A stretch of 64,000 nucleotides of DNA from Halomonas sp. UBA3074 (GTDB lineage Bacteria > Pseudomonadota > Gammaproteobacteria > Pseudomonadales > Halomonadaceae), in NCBI RefSeq assembly GCF_002366715.1, contig NZ_DFBS01000013.1, forward strand, positions 1-64,000. Direction: 5' to 3'. Of the stretch, positions 24,809-34,264 are shown piece by piece; positions within the stretch are counted from its first letter, which is position 1, and each line of letters starts with the position of its first letter. The translations under genes were made by a program, and so were the position numbers. The notes beneath the pieces are model-generated. The model was not told the origin of the DNA. It searched no databases and was given only the letters and a program-made list of their open reading frames with translations.

Positions 24809-25057
24809 ATGGTTACCATTCGTTTGGCCCGTGGTGGCGCCAAGAAGCGTCCCTTTTACCACCTGACCGTTACAGATTCTCGTAACGCACGCGACGGTCG
24901 TTTCATCGAGCGTATCGGCTTCTTCAACCCGGTTGCCCGTGGTCAGGAAGAGCGTCTGCGCGTTGACCTAGACCGCGTTGTTCACTGGCAGAGCCAAGGC
25001 GCCCAGTTATCTGGTCGTGTTGCTGAGCTGGTTAAAGAAGCACGCAAACAGGCTTAA
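24809..25057 (+). CDS. rpsP: 30S ribosomal protein S16
   Basis: An 82-residue S16 beginning MVTIRLARGGAKKRPFYHL, followed by DSRNARDGRFIERIGFFNP; length and motifs match the family. AAGGA lies about 13 bases before the ATG. It leads the conserved rpsP-rimM-trmD-rplS operon for ribosome assembly and tRNA/16S maturation, 59 bases before rimM. Confidence 0.98.
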   Translation: MVTIRLARGGAKKRPFYHLTVTDSRNARDGRFIERIGFFNPVARGQEERLRVDLDRVVHWQSQGAQLSGRVAELVKEARKQA

Positions 25058-25116
25058 GCCTGCTTGTTGGATCTGTTGTTTAAACAACATGAATGCTGGG
25101 TTAGCTGAGGTCGTCA

Positions 25117-25674
25117 ATGACGCGTTCTGAACTACGTCAAGAACTAAGCCAAACTGACGACACGCATGTGGTGCTAGGCAAGCTGACTAGCCCTTATGGG
25201 GTGAAAGGTTGGCTCAAGGTGTACTCCTACACCAGCCCAATGGACAGCATTCTCGAATACCCAGAATGGTGGGTGCGCCAGGGCGAAACCCTTAAGCGCA
25301 TAAGCATTGTTCAGGGGCGTCGACAAGGTAAGGGAATAGTCGTGCAGCTTGAAGGTGTCGATGACCGTAGTGCGGCGGAAGCACTCGCCCAAACGGACAT
25401 TTTGATGCCCAAAGAAGCACTGCCTCAACTTGCTGAAGACGAATACTATTGGCATGAGCTTGAAGGCATGGCGGTCTTCACTCAGGCCGGCGAGCGGCTA
25501 GGGCGGGTAAGCTACCTGTTTGAAACCGGCGCCAACGATGTCATGGTGGTTCGCGGTGATGCCGACGCAATCGACAAGCGCGAGCGATTGCTGCCATTTT
25601 TGCCAGACGATGTCATTGTCGAAATCAGTTCTCAAGAGGGCCGCATGGTCGTCAATTGGGATCCTGAGTTTTGA
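25117..25674 (+). CDS. rimM: 16S rRNA processing protein RimM
   Basis: A 185-residue ribosome maturation factor that binds S19 in the 30S head. The N-terminal RimM domain has VVLGKLTSPYGVKGWLKVYS at about 18-37, and a PRC-barrel domain follows (EYYWHELEGMAVFT near 108; GANDVMVVRGD near 137; LLPFLPDDVI near 158). The stop abuts the trmD start region. Confidence 0.96.
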   Translation: MTRSELRQELSQTDDTHVVLGKLTSPYGVKGWLKVYSYTSPMDSILEYPEWWVRQGETLKRISIVQGRRQGKGIVVQLEGVDDRSAAEALAQTDILMPKEALPQLAEDEYYWHELEGMAVFTQAGERLGRVSYLFETGANDVMVVRGDADAIDKRERLLPFLPDDVIVEISSQEGRMVVNWDPEF

Positions 25675-25679
25675 GCGAG

Positions 25680-26513
25680 ATGAACAGTGACGGAGTGGCC
25701 GACTCGATAGAGGCGGACGTAGGCAATGAGGTGGTAACGCCAGCCATGTGGATTGGCGTGGTGTCGTTGTTTCCCGAAATGTTCGACGCGCTAACGCAGC
25801 AGGGCGTGGTCGGGCGAGCGGTAGAGAAGCAGCGTATCGCACTGGAGTTTTGGAATCCGCGGGATTACGCCACTGATCGCCATCGCAGTGTCGATGATCG
25901 CCCCTATGGCGGTGGTCCCGGCATGTTGATGAAAGTCGACACCCTGCGCGCAGCGATTTTTGCGGCTCGTGAGCGGGCGCAAAAAGCCACCGGCCAAGTG
26001 CCGACGGTGATCTATCTCTCGCCGCAAGGACGAAAGCTGGATCAGCAGGGCGTTCAAGCACTGGCTTCCGCCGGACCTTTAGTGGTCGTGGCAGGGCGCT
26101 ATGAAGGCATTGATGAACGCGTGGTGGAAAGTGACATCGATGAAGAGTGGTCGATTGGCGACTATGTGTTGAGCGGCGGCGAGCTGCCAGCAATGGTGCT
26201 GATCGATGCAGCGGCAAGGCTGATTCCCGGCGTACTGGGTCATCAGGATTCCGCTGTCGAAGACTCGTTTAATGACGGTCTGTTAGACTGCCCGCACTAC
26301 ACCCGTCCAGAAATAATCGACGGGCGCCAAGTGCCGGATGTGCTGCTAAGCGGTAATCATGCAGCCATCAAGCGCTGGCGGTTAAAGCAGTCGCTCGGCC
26401 GTACATGGCAACGTCGTCCAGACCTGTTGGAAGGGCGAGCATTAGATGCCGAACAGCGTAAGCTGTTGAATGAGTTTATCGAAGAACACGCTCTGTCAGC
26501 TAAAACTGAGTAG
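25680..26513 (+). CDS. trmD: tRNA (guanine37-N1)-methyltransferase
   Basis: A SPOUT methyltransferase making m1G37 in tRNA to prevent +1 frameshifting. The canonical start MWIGVVSLFPEMF lies at 25746. The frame extends upstream through ATG at 25680 and TTG at 25671, giving about 22 extra acidic residues, so the true start is unsettled. The trefoil-knot SAM site is seen in YLSPQGRKLDQQGV, VVVAGRYEGIDERV and SIGDYVLSGGELP. It is third in the rpsP operon and overlaps or abuts rimM. Confidence 0.95.
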   Translation: MNSDGVADSIEADVGNEVVTPAMWIGVVSLFPEMFDALTQQGVVGRAVEKQRIALEFWNPRDYATDRHRSVDDRPYGGGPGMLMKVDTLRAAIFAARERAQKATGQVPTVIYLSPQGRKLDQQGVQALASAGPLVVVAGRYEGIDERVVESDIDEEWSIGDYVLSGGELPAMVLIDAAARLIPGVLGHQDSAVEDSFNDGLLDCPHYTRPEIIDGRQVPDVLLSGNHAAIKRWRLKQSLGRTWQRRPDLLEGRALDAEQRKLLNEFIEEHALSAKTE

Positions 26514-26681
26514 ACCAGAGCGGCGGTGCAGGGCGGACAAGGCGAGTCGTTTTTAGATAACAGCCAACGCACCTGTGTCACCCATAACGACTCCCGCGTA
26601 GCTCGTTTCGAGCGCCGGGATCACGGCTTCCGCCACCCATGATTGAGCGGTCAAGCCAACACGTTATTCAGGAGTATGATG

Positions 26682-27038
26682 ATGAGCAGCAAAAGCAAAG
26701 TGATCCAGGCGATCGAATCTGAGCAAATGGGCAAGGAAATTCCTGCCTTTGCCCCCGGCGACACTATTGTCGTTCAGGTAAAAGTAAAAGAAGGTACTCG
26801 CGAGCGTCTGCAGGCGTTTGAAGGTGTGGTCATCGGTAAGCGTAACCGTGGCCTGAACTCCGCGTTCACCGTGCGTAAAATTTCTCACGGCGTTGGCGTA
26901 GAGCGTACTTTCCAGACCTACAGCCCGCTGGTTGACTCAATCGAAGTCAAGCGTCGCGGTGACGTGCGTCAAGCCAAGCTTTACTACCTGCGCGAGCGCA
27001 GCGGTCGTTCTGCACGTATCAAGGAAAAGTTGGCTTAA
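26682..27038 (+). CDS. rplS: 50S ribosomal protein L19
   Basis: A 118-residue L19 with the conserved FAPGDTIVVQVKVKEGTRER and FEGVVIGKRNRGLNSAFTVR. Three consecutive ATGs occur at 26676, 26679 and 26682; GGAG at 26671-26674 best suits the last. It is the final gene of the rpsP operon and is followed by a GC-rich hairpin. Confidence 0.96.
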   Translation: MSSKSKVIQAIESEQMGKEIPAFAPGDTIVVQVKVKEGTRERLQAFEGVVIGKRNRGLNSAFTVRKISHGVGVERTFQTYSPLVDSIEVKRRGDVRQAKLYYLRERSGRSARIKEKLA

Positions 27039-27098
27039 ACCGCCACTGTTCCAAAGGCGAGCGCGGTACTTTGATCTGCGTCTCGCCTGGATACCAAG

Positions 27099-27131
27099 AC
27101 CCCGTCACCGCTTTGCGGGGCGGGGTTTTGT
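27099..27131 (+). terminator. Terminator after rplS
   Basis: ACCCCG pairs with CGGGGT, with an inner CCGC/GCGG stem, followed by TTTTGTTT. It closes the rpsP-rimM-trmD-rplS operon. Confidence 0.7.
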
Positions 27132-27170
27132 TTATGTCGCTCAATAAAAGCGACTGGAGGTGACTAACGT

Positions 27171-28052
27171 ATGAGCGTTATTGATGCTTTTTTGGATGCT
27201 CTCTGGCTTGAGCAGGGCGCCAGCGATCATACGTTAGCTGCCTATCGGCGTGATTTAACCGCCTGGCAAAGTCACCTGGAGAGCCACGGTGAAGCCCTCT
27301 TGGCACCGCCGCCGGAGCGCCTTAGTGAGTGGTTGGCCAGCCGCCGAGAGGAAGGCTATCAGCTGCGTAGCAATGCCCGGCTGCTGTCGACATTGCGTAG
27401 CTTCTATCGTTGGGGGCGTTTAAATAATCAAGTGGCGAGCGACCCACTCACCGATATCAAGCTGCCGCGAGTGATTCCTGGCTTGCCTAATACGCTGGAA
27501 GAGGACGAAGTAGAGCGTCTGCTACTGGCGCCCGACACGGCGACGCCATTAGGCGTGCGGGATCGCGCCATGCTGGAACTGCTTTACGCCTGCGGTCTGC
27601 GAGTCTCTGAGCTAGTAGGGTTAACCGGAGATGCGGTCAACCTTCGTCAAAATGTGGTAAGGGTGCGCGGTAAGGGCGATAAGGACCGTCTGGTGCCGAT
27701 GGGCGAAGAAGCCGCCGATTGGCTGGCCCACTATATGAAGACTGCACGACTGGCGTTAATGAGCGACCCAACACGCCCGGCGTTGTTTCCCGGGCGGGGC
27801 GACAAAGCAATGACCCGGCAGACGTTTTGGCACCGCATCAAAGTGCATGCCATTACCGCGGGAATCACCCGGCCGCTGTCACCGCACACGCTGCGTCATG
27901 CATTTGCCACTCATTTATTGAATCATGGGGCCAACTTGCGAGTCGTACAACTGCTGCTGGGTCATAGTGATCTTTCGACGACCCAAATTTATACCCATGT
28001 GGCCCAAGCGCGCTTGGAAACGCTACATGCAGAACATCACCCACGAGGTTGA
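27171..28052 (+). CDS. xerD: Tyrosine recombinase XerD
   Basis: A 293-residue recombinase resolving chromosome dimers at dif with XerC and FtsK. The N-terminal core-binding domain (about 1-100) precedes the catalytic domain with Arg in LYACGLRVSEL, Lys in VRGKGDKDR, His/Arg in SPHTLRHAFATHLL, His in LLLGHSDLSTT and the nucleophile Tyr in IYTHVAQARL. Size and the dsbC neighbour match the xerD-dsbC-recJ neighbourhood, arguing for XerD over XerC. It is unrelated to the integrase at 5.8-7.0 kb. Confidence 0.95.
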   Translation: MSVIDAFLDALWLEQGASDHTLAAYRRDLTAWQSHLESHGEALLAPPPERLSEWLASRREEGYQLRSNARLLSTLRSFYRWGRLNNQVASDPLTDIKLPRVIPGLPNTLEEDEVERLLLAPDTATPLGVRDRAMLELLYACGLRVSELVGLTGDAVNLRQNVVRVRGKGDKDRLVPMGEEAADWLAHYMKTARLALMSDPTRPALFPGRGDKAMTRQTFWHRIKVHAITAGITRPLSPHTLRHAFATHLLNHGANLRVVQLLLGHSDLSTTQIYTHVAQARLETLHAEHHPRG

Positions 28053-28056
28053 ATTG

Positions 28057-28803
28057 ATGATGCGTCAACGCCGTTTTTTAGTATTTCCATTACTGATCGC
28101 GGGTAGCCTACTTCCCGCTGCCGCTCAGGCTGATGAGGTAACAGACCGCCTGTCAGAATCCCTTAGCGTTAATGGTCAGGCGATGCCCGTTGAAGCGGTG
28201 GCAGAGACGCCAATCAGCGGTATCTACCATGTGCAGCTGGAGAGTGGAGAATCCTTCTACACCAATGCGGATGGCAGCTATTTCTTGGTTGGAGACCTTT
28301 ATGAAAATACCCCTGAGGGGTTGGTTAATCTGACCGAGCAAGAGCAGAACCAAGTACGTGCGGATGCGTTGGCCGCCGTCCCTGACAGTGAGCGCGTCAT
28401 CTTTCGTGGGGCCGATGAACCCAAAGCGACCATCACGGTATTTACCGACCCCACCTGCCCCTACTGCGCGCGGTTGCACGAGACCATTCCGGAACTCAAT
28501 GAGCGCGGCATTGCCGTTCATTACTTGGCCTTTCCGCGCGCTGGCATGGGAAGTCAAGCGGCTACCACGCTCCAGCAGGTATGGTGCTCGGATAACCGCA
28601 GCGAAGCGATGAATCAGGCCAAGGAGGGCGACGCCATTGCCAGCGCCGCGGATTGCGACAACCCGGTCGCCGGTCAATATGAGCTTGGCAAAGCTTTGGG
28701 CGTGCAGGGTACCCCAGCGATTATTTTGCCTGATGGGCAATTAGTGCCGGGATTTGTGCCCCCCGAACGGCTCACCGCCATGTTAGGCTTGGATGATGAC
28801 TGA
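28057..28803 (+). CDS. dsbC: Periplasmic disulfide isomerase DsbC
   Basis: A 248-residue thiol:disulfide interchange protein that reshuffles wrong disulfides. A signal peptide runs MMRQRRFLVFPLLIAGSLL to a cut near AAAQA (about residue 23). The N-terminal dimerisation domain is followed by a thioredoxin fold with active site CPYC in FTDPTCPYCARLHE, and a cis-Pro in QGTPAIILPDG. A second Cys pair (VWCSDN...ADCDN) matches DsbC's structural disulfide. The ATG at 28057 lies 5 bases after xerD with GAGG upstream; the two are co-transcribed. Confidence 0.93.
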   Translation: MMRQRRFLVFPLLIAGSLLPAAAQADEVTDRLSESLSVNGQAMPVEAVAETPISGIYHVQLESGESFYTNADGSYFLVGDLYENTPEGLVNLTEQEQNQVRADALAAVPDSERVIFRGADEPKATITVFTDPTCPYCARLHETIPELNERGIAVHYLAFPRAGMGSQAATTLQQVWCSDNRSEAMNQAKEGDAIASAADCDNPVAGQYELGKALGVQGTPAIILPDGQLVPGFVPPERLTAMLGLDDD

Positions 28804-28814
28804 AACAAACCAGC

Positions 28815-28846
28815 GTGCTGCCTAAAAAAGGCGGCACACAACGCTG
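28815..28846 (+). other. Hairpin between dsbC and hom
   Basis: GTGCTGCC pairs with GGCGGCAC (one G-U) around TAAAAAA, and outer CAGCG (from 28811) can pair with CGCTG across a small internal loop. It lies 12 bases after the dsbC stop and has no T-run. It may be a processing or partial-termination site before hom-thrC. Confidence 0.4.
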
Positions 28847-28901
28847 AGAGACTGTCTTGAGACTCGCACCACCCGGTGCACGACACGAAAGGGGAAGTAT
28901 T

Positions 28902-30218
28902 TTGAAACCGGTAAGAGTAGGTATTTGTGGTTTAGGCACTGTCGGTGGCGGCACCTTCAACGTATTGACCCGCAACGCTGACGATATTACCCGTCGCGCT
29001 GGCCGCCCTATTGTGATTGAGCAGGTTGCTCATCGCAGTATTCATCCTGACTGCGATATTACCGGCATCAATGCGACCTCTGATGTGTTTGACGTCGCCA
29101 CCAATCCCAATGTCGATGTGCTGGTGGAGCTAATCGGCGGTTACGATATCGCCCGCGAACTGGTGCTGACGGCCATTGCCAATGGCAAGCACGTCGTCAC
29201 CGCCAACAAAGCGTTGATTGCGGTACACGGCAATGAAATCTTCAAGGCCGCCCATGAGAAGGGCGTTATCGTGGCGTTTGAAGCCGCGGTGGCGGGCGGT
29301 ATTCCGGTCATCAAATCGCTGCGCGAGGGCCTGGGCGCCAACCGCATTGAGTGGGTGGCGGGCATCATCAACGGCACCGGTAACTACATCCTTACCCATA
29401 TGCGCGATGAAGGCCGTGCCTTTGAAGATGTGCTCGCAGAAGCGCAGGCGCTGGGCTACGCCGAATCCGATCCCACCTTTGATGTGGAAGGCATCGACGC
29501 CGCGCACAAGCTAACGATTTTGGCCTCGATTGCCTACGGCGTACCGCTGCAGTTCGAGAAAGCCTTCACCGAAGGCATTTCACGGATTACCGCGGAAGAT
29601 GTCGAGCAGGCCGATAACCTCGGCTATGTGATCAAACACCTGGGGATCTCCAAGCGCACCGATCAGGGGCTAGAGCTGCGGGTACACCCCACGCTGATTC
29701 CTAAAGAGCGCCTGTTGGCTAATGTGCATGGCGTGAAAAACGCCATTGCGATCATGGGCGATGCCGTTGGGCCGACGCTTTACTACGGCGCAGGCGCAGG
29801 CGCCGAGCCGACAGCCTCCGCAGTGGTCGCCGATCTGCTCGACGTGGCGCGGGATATCTCGACCGATCACCACTACCGCGTGCCTTATCTGGCATTCAGC
29901 GGCATCGATGAAGATGTCAGCCAGCTGCCCATCATGCCGATGGAAGACATTACCACCGCCTACTACCTGCGTCTGCTGGCGGTAGATCGCCCCGGCGTAC
30001 TGGCGCGGGTGGCCACGATTCTGGCCGAGCAGGGCATTTCTATCGAAGCGCTGATTCAGAAAGAGGCGACCGAAGGTGAGCTGGTCCCCATCATTCTGCT
30101 GACGCACCGGACCAAAGAGAAGCAAATGAACGATGCGATTCGTGAAATCGAATCCATGGCCGATATCGCTGGGCCGTTAACGCGTATTCGCGTGGAAAGC
30201 CTGGACGAAGGGGAGTAA
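28902..30218 (+). CDS. hom: Homoserine dehydrogenase
   Basis: A 438-residue enzyme reducing aspartate semialdehyde to homoserine on the threonine/methionine branch. The NAD(P) motif GLGTVGGG lies at about residues 9-16, the catalytic region includes GIINGTGNYILTHM, and a C-terminal ACT domain (about 355-430, RPGVLARVATILAEQGISIE) is expected to sense threonine. The start is TTG at 28902 (TTG AAA CCG) with GGGGAAG upstream; an earlier in-frame TTG at 28857 adds a non-conserved stretch. It is followed after 6 bases by thrC, with which it forms an operon. Confidence 0.95.
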   Translation: MKPVRVGICGLGTVGGGTFNVLTRNADDITRRAGRPIVIEQVAHRSIHPDCDITGINATSDVFDVATNPNVDVLVELIGGYDIARELVLTAIANGKHVVTANKALIAVHGNEIFKAAHEKGVIVAFEAAVAGGIPVIKSLREGLGANRIEWVAGIINGTGNYILTHMRDEGRAFEDVLAEAQALGYAESDPTFDVEGIDAAHKLTILASIAYGVPLQFEKAFTEGISRITAEDVEQADNLGYVIKHLGISKRTDQGLELRVHPTLIPKERLLANVHGVKNAIAIMGDAVGPTLYYGAGAGAEPTASAVVADLLDVARDISTDHHYRVPYLAFSGIDEDVSQLPIMPMEDITTAYYLRLLAVDRPGVLARVATILAEQGISIEALIQKEATEGELVPIILLTHRTKEKQMNDAIREIESMADIAGPLTRIRVESLDEGE

Positions 30219-30224
30219 GCCCAA

Positions 30225-31613
30225 ATGCGTTATATCAGTACGCGTGGGCAGGCGCCCGCGCTCTCATTTGAAGAAGTCGTGCTTACCGGCATGGCCAGCG
30301 ACGGCGGATTGTATGTGCCGGAAACGCTGCCTGAGTTTTCCCGTGAAGAGCTCGCCGAGATGGCCGGGCTCTCCTACGCCGAGATCGCCTTTCGAGTGAT
30401 GAAGCCGTTCGTCAATGGCGAGATCGATGATGCGACGTTCCGCAGTATCGTTACCGAAGCCTACGCGACGTTCAATCACGATGCGGTCGTGCCGCTTAAG
30501 CAGCTAGATGCCAATCACTTCCTGCTAGAGCAGTTTCATGGGCCGACGCTCGCGTTTAAAGATGTGGCGCTTCAACTGTTAGGCCGCTTGCTGGATCACT
30601 TCCTGAAAAAGCGCGGCGAGCGCGCGGTGATCATGGGCGCGACCTCGGGTGATACTGGCTCTGCAGCGATAGAAGGCTGTCGCCACTGCGACAACCTGGA
30701 TATTTTTATCCTGCATCCGCACAACCGGGTCTCGGAAGTGCAGCGCCGTCAAATGACCTCGGTGCTGGCTAATAACGTCTTCAATATTGCCATCGAGGGT
30801 AATTTCGACGACGCCCAGGCGATGGTCAAGGCAAGCTTTGCCGACCAAACGTTCTTGAACGGTACGCGCCTGGTGGCAGTGAATTCGATCAACTGGGCGC
30901 GCATCATGGCGCAGATCGTTTACTACATCGCCTCAGGCGTCGCGCTGGGCGCGCCCCATCGTGAAGTGAGCTTCTGTGTACCGTCCGCCAACTTCGGCAA
31001 CGTGTTTGCGGGCTATATGGCCTACAAAATGGGTCTGCCGGTGAAGCAGTTCATCATCGCTACCAACGCCAACGATATTCTGCACCGCACGCTGGCCGCT
31101 AACGACTTCTCCAAAAAGGAGCTGGCGGCGACGCTGGCGCCTTCCATGGATATCGTGGTGTCGTCTAACTTCGAGCGCCTGCTGTTTGATGCTTACGACC
31201 GCGACGGCCTCGCCGTGGCAGCGCTGCTTGAGCGCTTCCAGCAGGAGCCAACGGCCCTGGCGGACGCACCGCTTGCCAAGCTGCGTGAGAAATTCGCCAG
31301 CTATAGCGTGGATGACGCGACCATTTTGGAAGTCATCCGCGAGGCCCATAAACGCACCGGCGAGATGCTCGACCCTCACACCGCGACCGGCTATCGTGCT
31401 GCCGAGCGCGCCCGTGCTGATCAATCAACACCGATGATAACCCTGGCGACGGCCCATCCGGCTAAGTTTGCGGAAGCGGTCGTCAAAGCAGGGTTTCCAG
31501 GCGTACCGCTACCGCCACATATGGAAGATTTGATCGAGCGCGAAGAGCGTTACACCGTGCTGCCCGCCGAGCTTAGCGCCGTGCAGCAGTATGTTGCGGA
31601 ACATCGGCGTTAA
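30225..31613 (+). CDS. thrC: Threonine synthase
   Basis: A 462-residue PLP enzyme converting O-phosphohomoserine to threonine. MRYISTRGQAPALSFEEVVL is the typical start. The PLP lysine lies in GPTLAFKDVALQLLG near residue 112, and the phosphate-binding loop follows (MGATSGDTGSAAIEG). Length fits the longer E. coli/yeast-type class. AAGGGGAG precedes it and it follows hom by 6 bases. Confidence 0.96.
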   Translation: MRYISTRGQAPALSFEEVVLTGMASDGGLYVPETLPEFSREELAEMAGLSYAEIAFRVMKPFVNGEIDDATFRSIVTEAYATFNHDAVVPLKQLDANHFLLEQFHGPTLAFKDVALQLLGRLLDHFLKKRGERAVIMGATSGDTGSAAIEGCRHCDNLDIFILHPHNRVSEVQRRQMTSVLANNVFNIAIEGNFDDAQAMVKASFADQTFLNGTRLVAVNSINWARIMAQIVYYIASGVALGAPHREVSFCVPSANFGNVFAGYMAYKMGLPVKQFIIATNANDILHRTLAANDFSKKELAATLAPSMDIVVSSNFERLLFDAYDRDGLAVAALLERFQQEPTALADAPLAKLREKFASYSVDDATILEVIREAHKRTGEMLDPHTATGYRAAERARADQSTPMITLATAHPAKFAEAVVKAGFPGVPLPPHMEDLIEREERYTVLPAELSAVQQYVAEHRR

Positions 31614-31620
31614 CACATTG

Positions 31621-33438
31621 ATGGCAGAGCTACCCCATCACACGCTGACTGCTAGTACGCTTTCGTTTAGCAAGACTGAGCCACGTTTAGAGCCTCGTCC
31701 CGTGGATGAGGCGCTTTACGCCCGAGCCCAGGCTGAAGGCTTAAGCGAGCTTCAGGCGCGGCTCTTGGCCTCTCGTTTGCCCGGCTATCACGGCGAGCTG
31801 GCACCCCTGGTAACGCCTAGCCTGCGATATCTGGTGCATCCGGAGAAGCTTGCTGATGGACGGCGCGCCGCCGAGCGGATCGCCCAGGCGGTTGCCGAAG
31901 GCGAGACGATCGGCATTCTCACCGACTACGATGTGGACGGGATTACCTCCCATGTGGTGATCCGGCGCACGTTAGTGGAGCTGTTCGGGGTGCCAGAGGG
32001 CAAGCTGCACAGCCTGATCGGCCATCGCATTCACGACGGCTACGGGATTAGCTTGCCGCTGGTAGAGCGCACCCTGGCGCAGAAGCCGTTTCCTACTCTG
32101 GTGATTACCGCCGACTGCGGCAGCTCCGATGAACCGCGCATTGCGCGCTTGAAAGCGGCGGGTATCGATGTGGTGGTCAGCGACCACCACGCGCTACCGG
32201 TGGAGGGGCCGCCAAGCTCAGCATTTGCCTGCGTTAATCCTACCCGAGTTGATTGCGACTACCCCGACAAAACCATCGCTGGCTGCATGGTGGCGTGGCT
32301 ATTGATGTCGCTTGCCCGCAGTGTGCTGATCGAGTGGGGGGCGCTATCGGAATCAACGCCCAAGCTGTCACCCTGGCTCTCTTACGTCGCGCTGGGCACG
32401 GTCGCGGATTGCGTCTCCTTGGGCGGTAGCCCCGCCAACCGCGCAGTAGTTAATCATGGCTTAACGCTGATCAATCGTATGGACGCCGCCTGCTGGCGCG
32501 CCATGGCCACCAGGCTAGGTGCCGACAGCGTGCCCTTCAACGCCGAGACGCTAGCATTTCAGATGGGACCGCGTATTAACGCGCGTTCGCGGCTAGATGA
32601 CCCCTACGCGGCGCTGCACTTTATGCTGGCCGAGAACGATGGCGTCGCCAATCGTCAGCTTGACGTACTGGATCAGGATAATCAGTCCCGTAAAGCGATT
32701 GAGGCCGATATGGCCGCCGAGGCGCGCACCCTCGCCACCGCGGCACTGGACGCCAACGAGCCCGCCGTGGTGGTGGTGCTGGAAGACGGACACCCCGGCG
32801 TGCAGGGAATCGTCGCCTCGCGCTTGGTACAGGCCTTCGGGCGCCCGGCGCTGGTGCTAACGCAAGCCTCGGCACCGGGCATGCTTACCGGCTCTGGCCG
32901 CTCGATTGACGGGCTGCACCTACGCGATGCCCTTCAGCGTACCTATGAGCTTGCTCCCGAGGCGTTACCACGCTTTGGTGGCCATAGTGGCGCGGCAGGG
33001 GTGGGCGTGCCAAGGGATCAGCTTGAGGCCTTTAAAACGGCTTTCTTGCAGGCCGTGGGCGAGCAGTTAGAGGGACGAACGCTCTATCCGCGTCTTTGGA
33101 CGGATGGCGAGCTGTCCACCGCCCAGCTTTCGCTAACCACCTTGCAAGAGATCGAAACGCTCGGCCCCTACGGGCGTGAATTCGACCCGCCACTGTTTGA
33201 AGGCCGCTTTATTGTTGAGGCGCTGCGCCCGGTGGGAGCTGACGGCGCGCACCTGATGCTGGAGCTCTCCACAGGACCTGTGACCTGCAAAGCGATCTGG
33301 TTTCGCGCCCTAACACCGGGGGAACTGCCTGGGTTCAACGTGGGCGATACGCTGCACTGCGCCTATAAGCTCAATCGCAATCGCTGGCGTGGCCGCGAGA
33401 CGCTGCAGTTAATGGTTGAGCACGCCAGTACTATCTAA
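31621..33438 (+). CDS. recJ: Single-strand DNA 5'-3' exonuclease RecJ
   Basis: A 605-residue DHH-family nuclease acting in recombination and mismatch repair. The DHH domain shows ILTDYDVDGITSHVV near 95, VITADCGSSDEPR near 155 and VVVSDHHALPVEG near 180. The DHHA1 part carries FGGHSGAAGVGV near 455, and an OB-like C-terminal domain follows. The ATG at 31621 lies 8 bases after thrC with only a weak ribosome-binding site, suggesting coupled translation. It is slightly longer than E. coli RecJ (577). Confidence 0.93.
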   Translation: MAELPHHTLTASTLSFSKTEPRLEPRPVDEALYARAQAEGLSELQARLLASRLPGYHGELAPLVTPSLRYLVHPEKLADGRRAAERIAQAVAEGETIGILTDYDVDGITSHVVIRRTLVELFGVPEGKLHSLIGHRIHDGYGISLPLVERTLAQKPFPTLVITADCGSSDEPRIARLKAAGIDVVVSDHHALPVEGPPSSAFACVNPTRVDCDYPDKTIAGCMVAWLLMSLARSVLIEWGALSESTPKLSPWLSYVALGTVADCVSLGGSPANRAVVNHGLTLINRMDAACWRAMATRLGADSVPFNAETLAFQMGPRINARSRLDDPYAALHFMLAENDGVANRQLDVLDQDNQSRKAIEADMAAEARTLATAALDANEPAVVVVLEDGHPGVQGIVASRLVQAFGRPALVLTQASAPGMLTGSGRSIDGLHLRDALQRTYELAPEALPRFGGHSGAAGVGVPRDQLEAFKTAFLQAVGEQLEGRTLYPRLWTDGELSTAQLSLTTLQEIETLGPYGREFDPPLFEGRFIVEALRPVGADGAHLMLELSTGPVTCKAIWFRALTPGELPGFNVGDTLHCAYKLNRNRWRGRETLQLMVEHASTI

Positions 33439-33482
33439 ACTAATCACTTGATAACCTCAACAGCCTAAGTAAGGACGCTCCC

Positions 33483-34112
33483 ATGCGTGTTGAAGATTTA
33501 CCCAAGGATCAACATCGTCCCTATGAAGATGTGATGGCGATGCTGCTGGGCACGTTCTTTGTCGCGCTGGGGGTGACCTTTTACACCCATGCGGTGCTGC
33601 TGACCGGCAGTACGGCAGGCTTGGCGCTGCTGTTAAGCTACATGACCAGCAGCGTGACCGGCTGGGGCTTTGGGGTGTACTTTTTTGCCATTAACCTGCC
33701 GTTTTACTACCTGGCGGTAAAGCGCATGGGCTGGAGTTTTACCCTACGTACCTTCGCCGCTATTGGTCTGGTATCGCTGTTTTCGGAGCTAACCCAAGGC
33801 TGGGTGCAGTTTGCCAGCGTGCCCTCAATCTACGCTGCGTTAATGGGCGGCGCGCTGATGGGCATCGGTATGCTGATGCTGTTTCGCCACCGCACGAGCC
33901 TGGGCGGTATCAATATTCTCGCGCTCTACTTGCAGGATAAACACGGCTTTCGTGCAGGCTACGTTCAACTGGCGATTGATGGCGTTATCCTGCTAATTGC
34001 GCTGACCCAGCTGCCGCTGGATCGCGTGGGCTACTCGGTACTAGGGGCGCTGACTCTCAACCTGATTATCGCCCTGAACCATAAGCCCGGGCGCTATATT
34101 GGGGTGAGCTAA
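33483..34112 (+). CDS. YitT/DUF161-family membrane protein
   Basis: A 209-residue protein with about six membrane helices (for example VMAMLLGTFFVALGVTFYTH and VLLTGSTAGLALLLSYM), matching the short YitT-like branch that lacks the C-terminal cytoplasmic domain. AAGGA precedes the ATG. Its function is not established; a transporter is assumed. A MITE-like repeat begins 9 bases after its stop. Confidence 0.75.
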   Translation: MRVEDLPKDQHRPYEDVMAMLLGTFFVALGVTFYTHAVLLTGSTAGLALLLSYMTSSVTGWGFGVYFFAINLPFYYLAVKRMGWSFTLRTFAAIGLVSLFSELTQGWVQFASVPSIYAALMGGALMGIGMLMLFRHRTSLGGINILALYLQDKHGFRAGYVQLAIDGVILLIALTQLPLDRVGYSVLGALTLNLIIALNHKPGRYIGVS

Positions 34113-34120
34113 AAACGTTT

Positions 34121-34264
34121 AAGGAACCTCTGATTAACGTTATGAGCGCAGGCCAGACAAGGCAAAAATCAACGAAAAAGCGGAGTTTACGGGTTGTAAA
34201 TGAGCATTTTGAGATGATTTTTAACGCCGTATGGCCAAGCGCAATAGTGAATCAGAGGTTTCTT
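34121..34264. repeat. MITE-like repeat, 144 bp with terminal inverted repeats
   Basis: Terminal repeats AAGGAACCTCTGATT (left) and, inverted, AAGAAACCTCTGATT (right) differ at one base. The interior is also an imperfect inverted repeat: GGCCAGACAAGGCAAAAATCA on the left corresponds to GGCCATACGGCGTTAAAAAT read from the right. It has no coding capacity. It resembles short intergenic repeats I recall as common in Halomonas genomes. No clear target duplication is seen. It occupies the junction between yitT and the copper operon. Confidence 0.75.

Noticed and set aside
27171..28052. XerD as a second mobile-element integrase
   Set aside because: Full synteny with dsbC and typical XerD length and motifs mark it as the chromosomal dimer-resolution enzyme.
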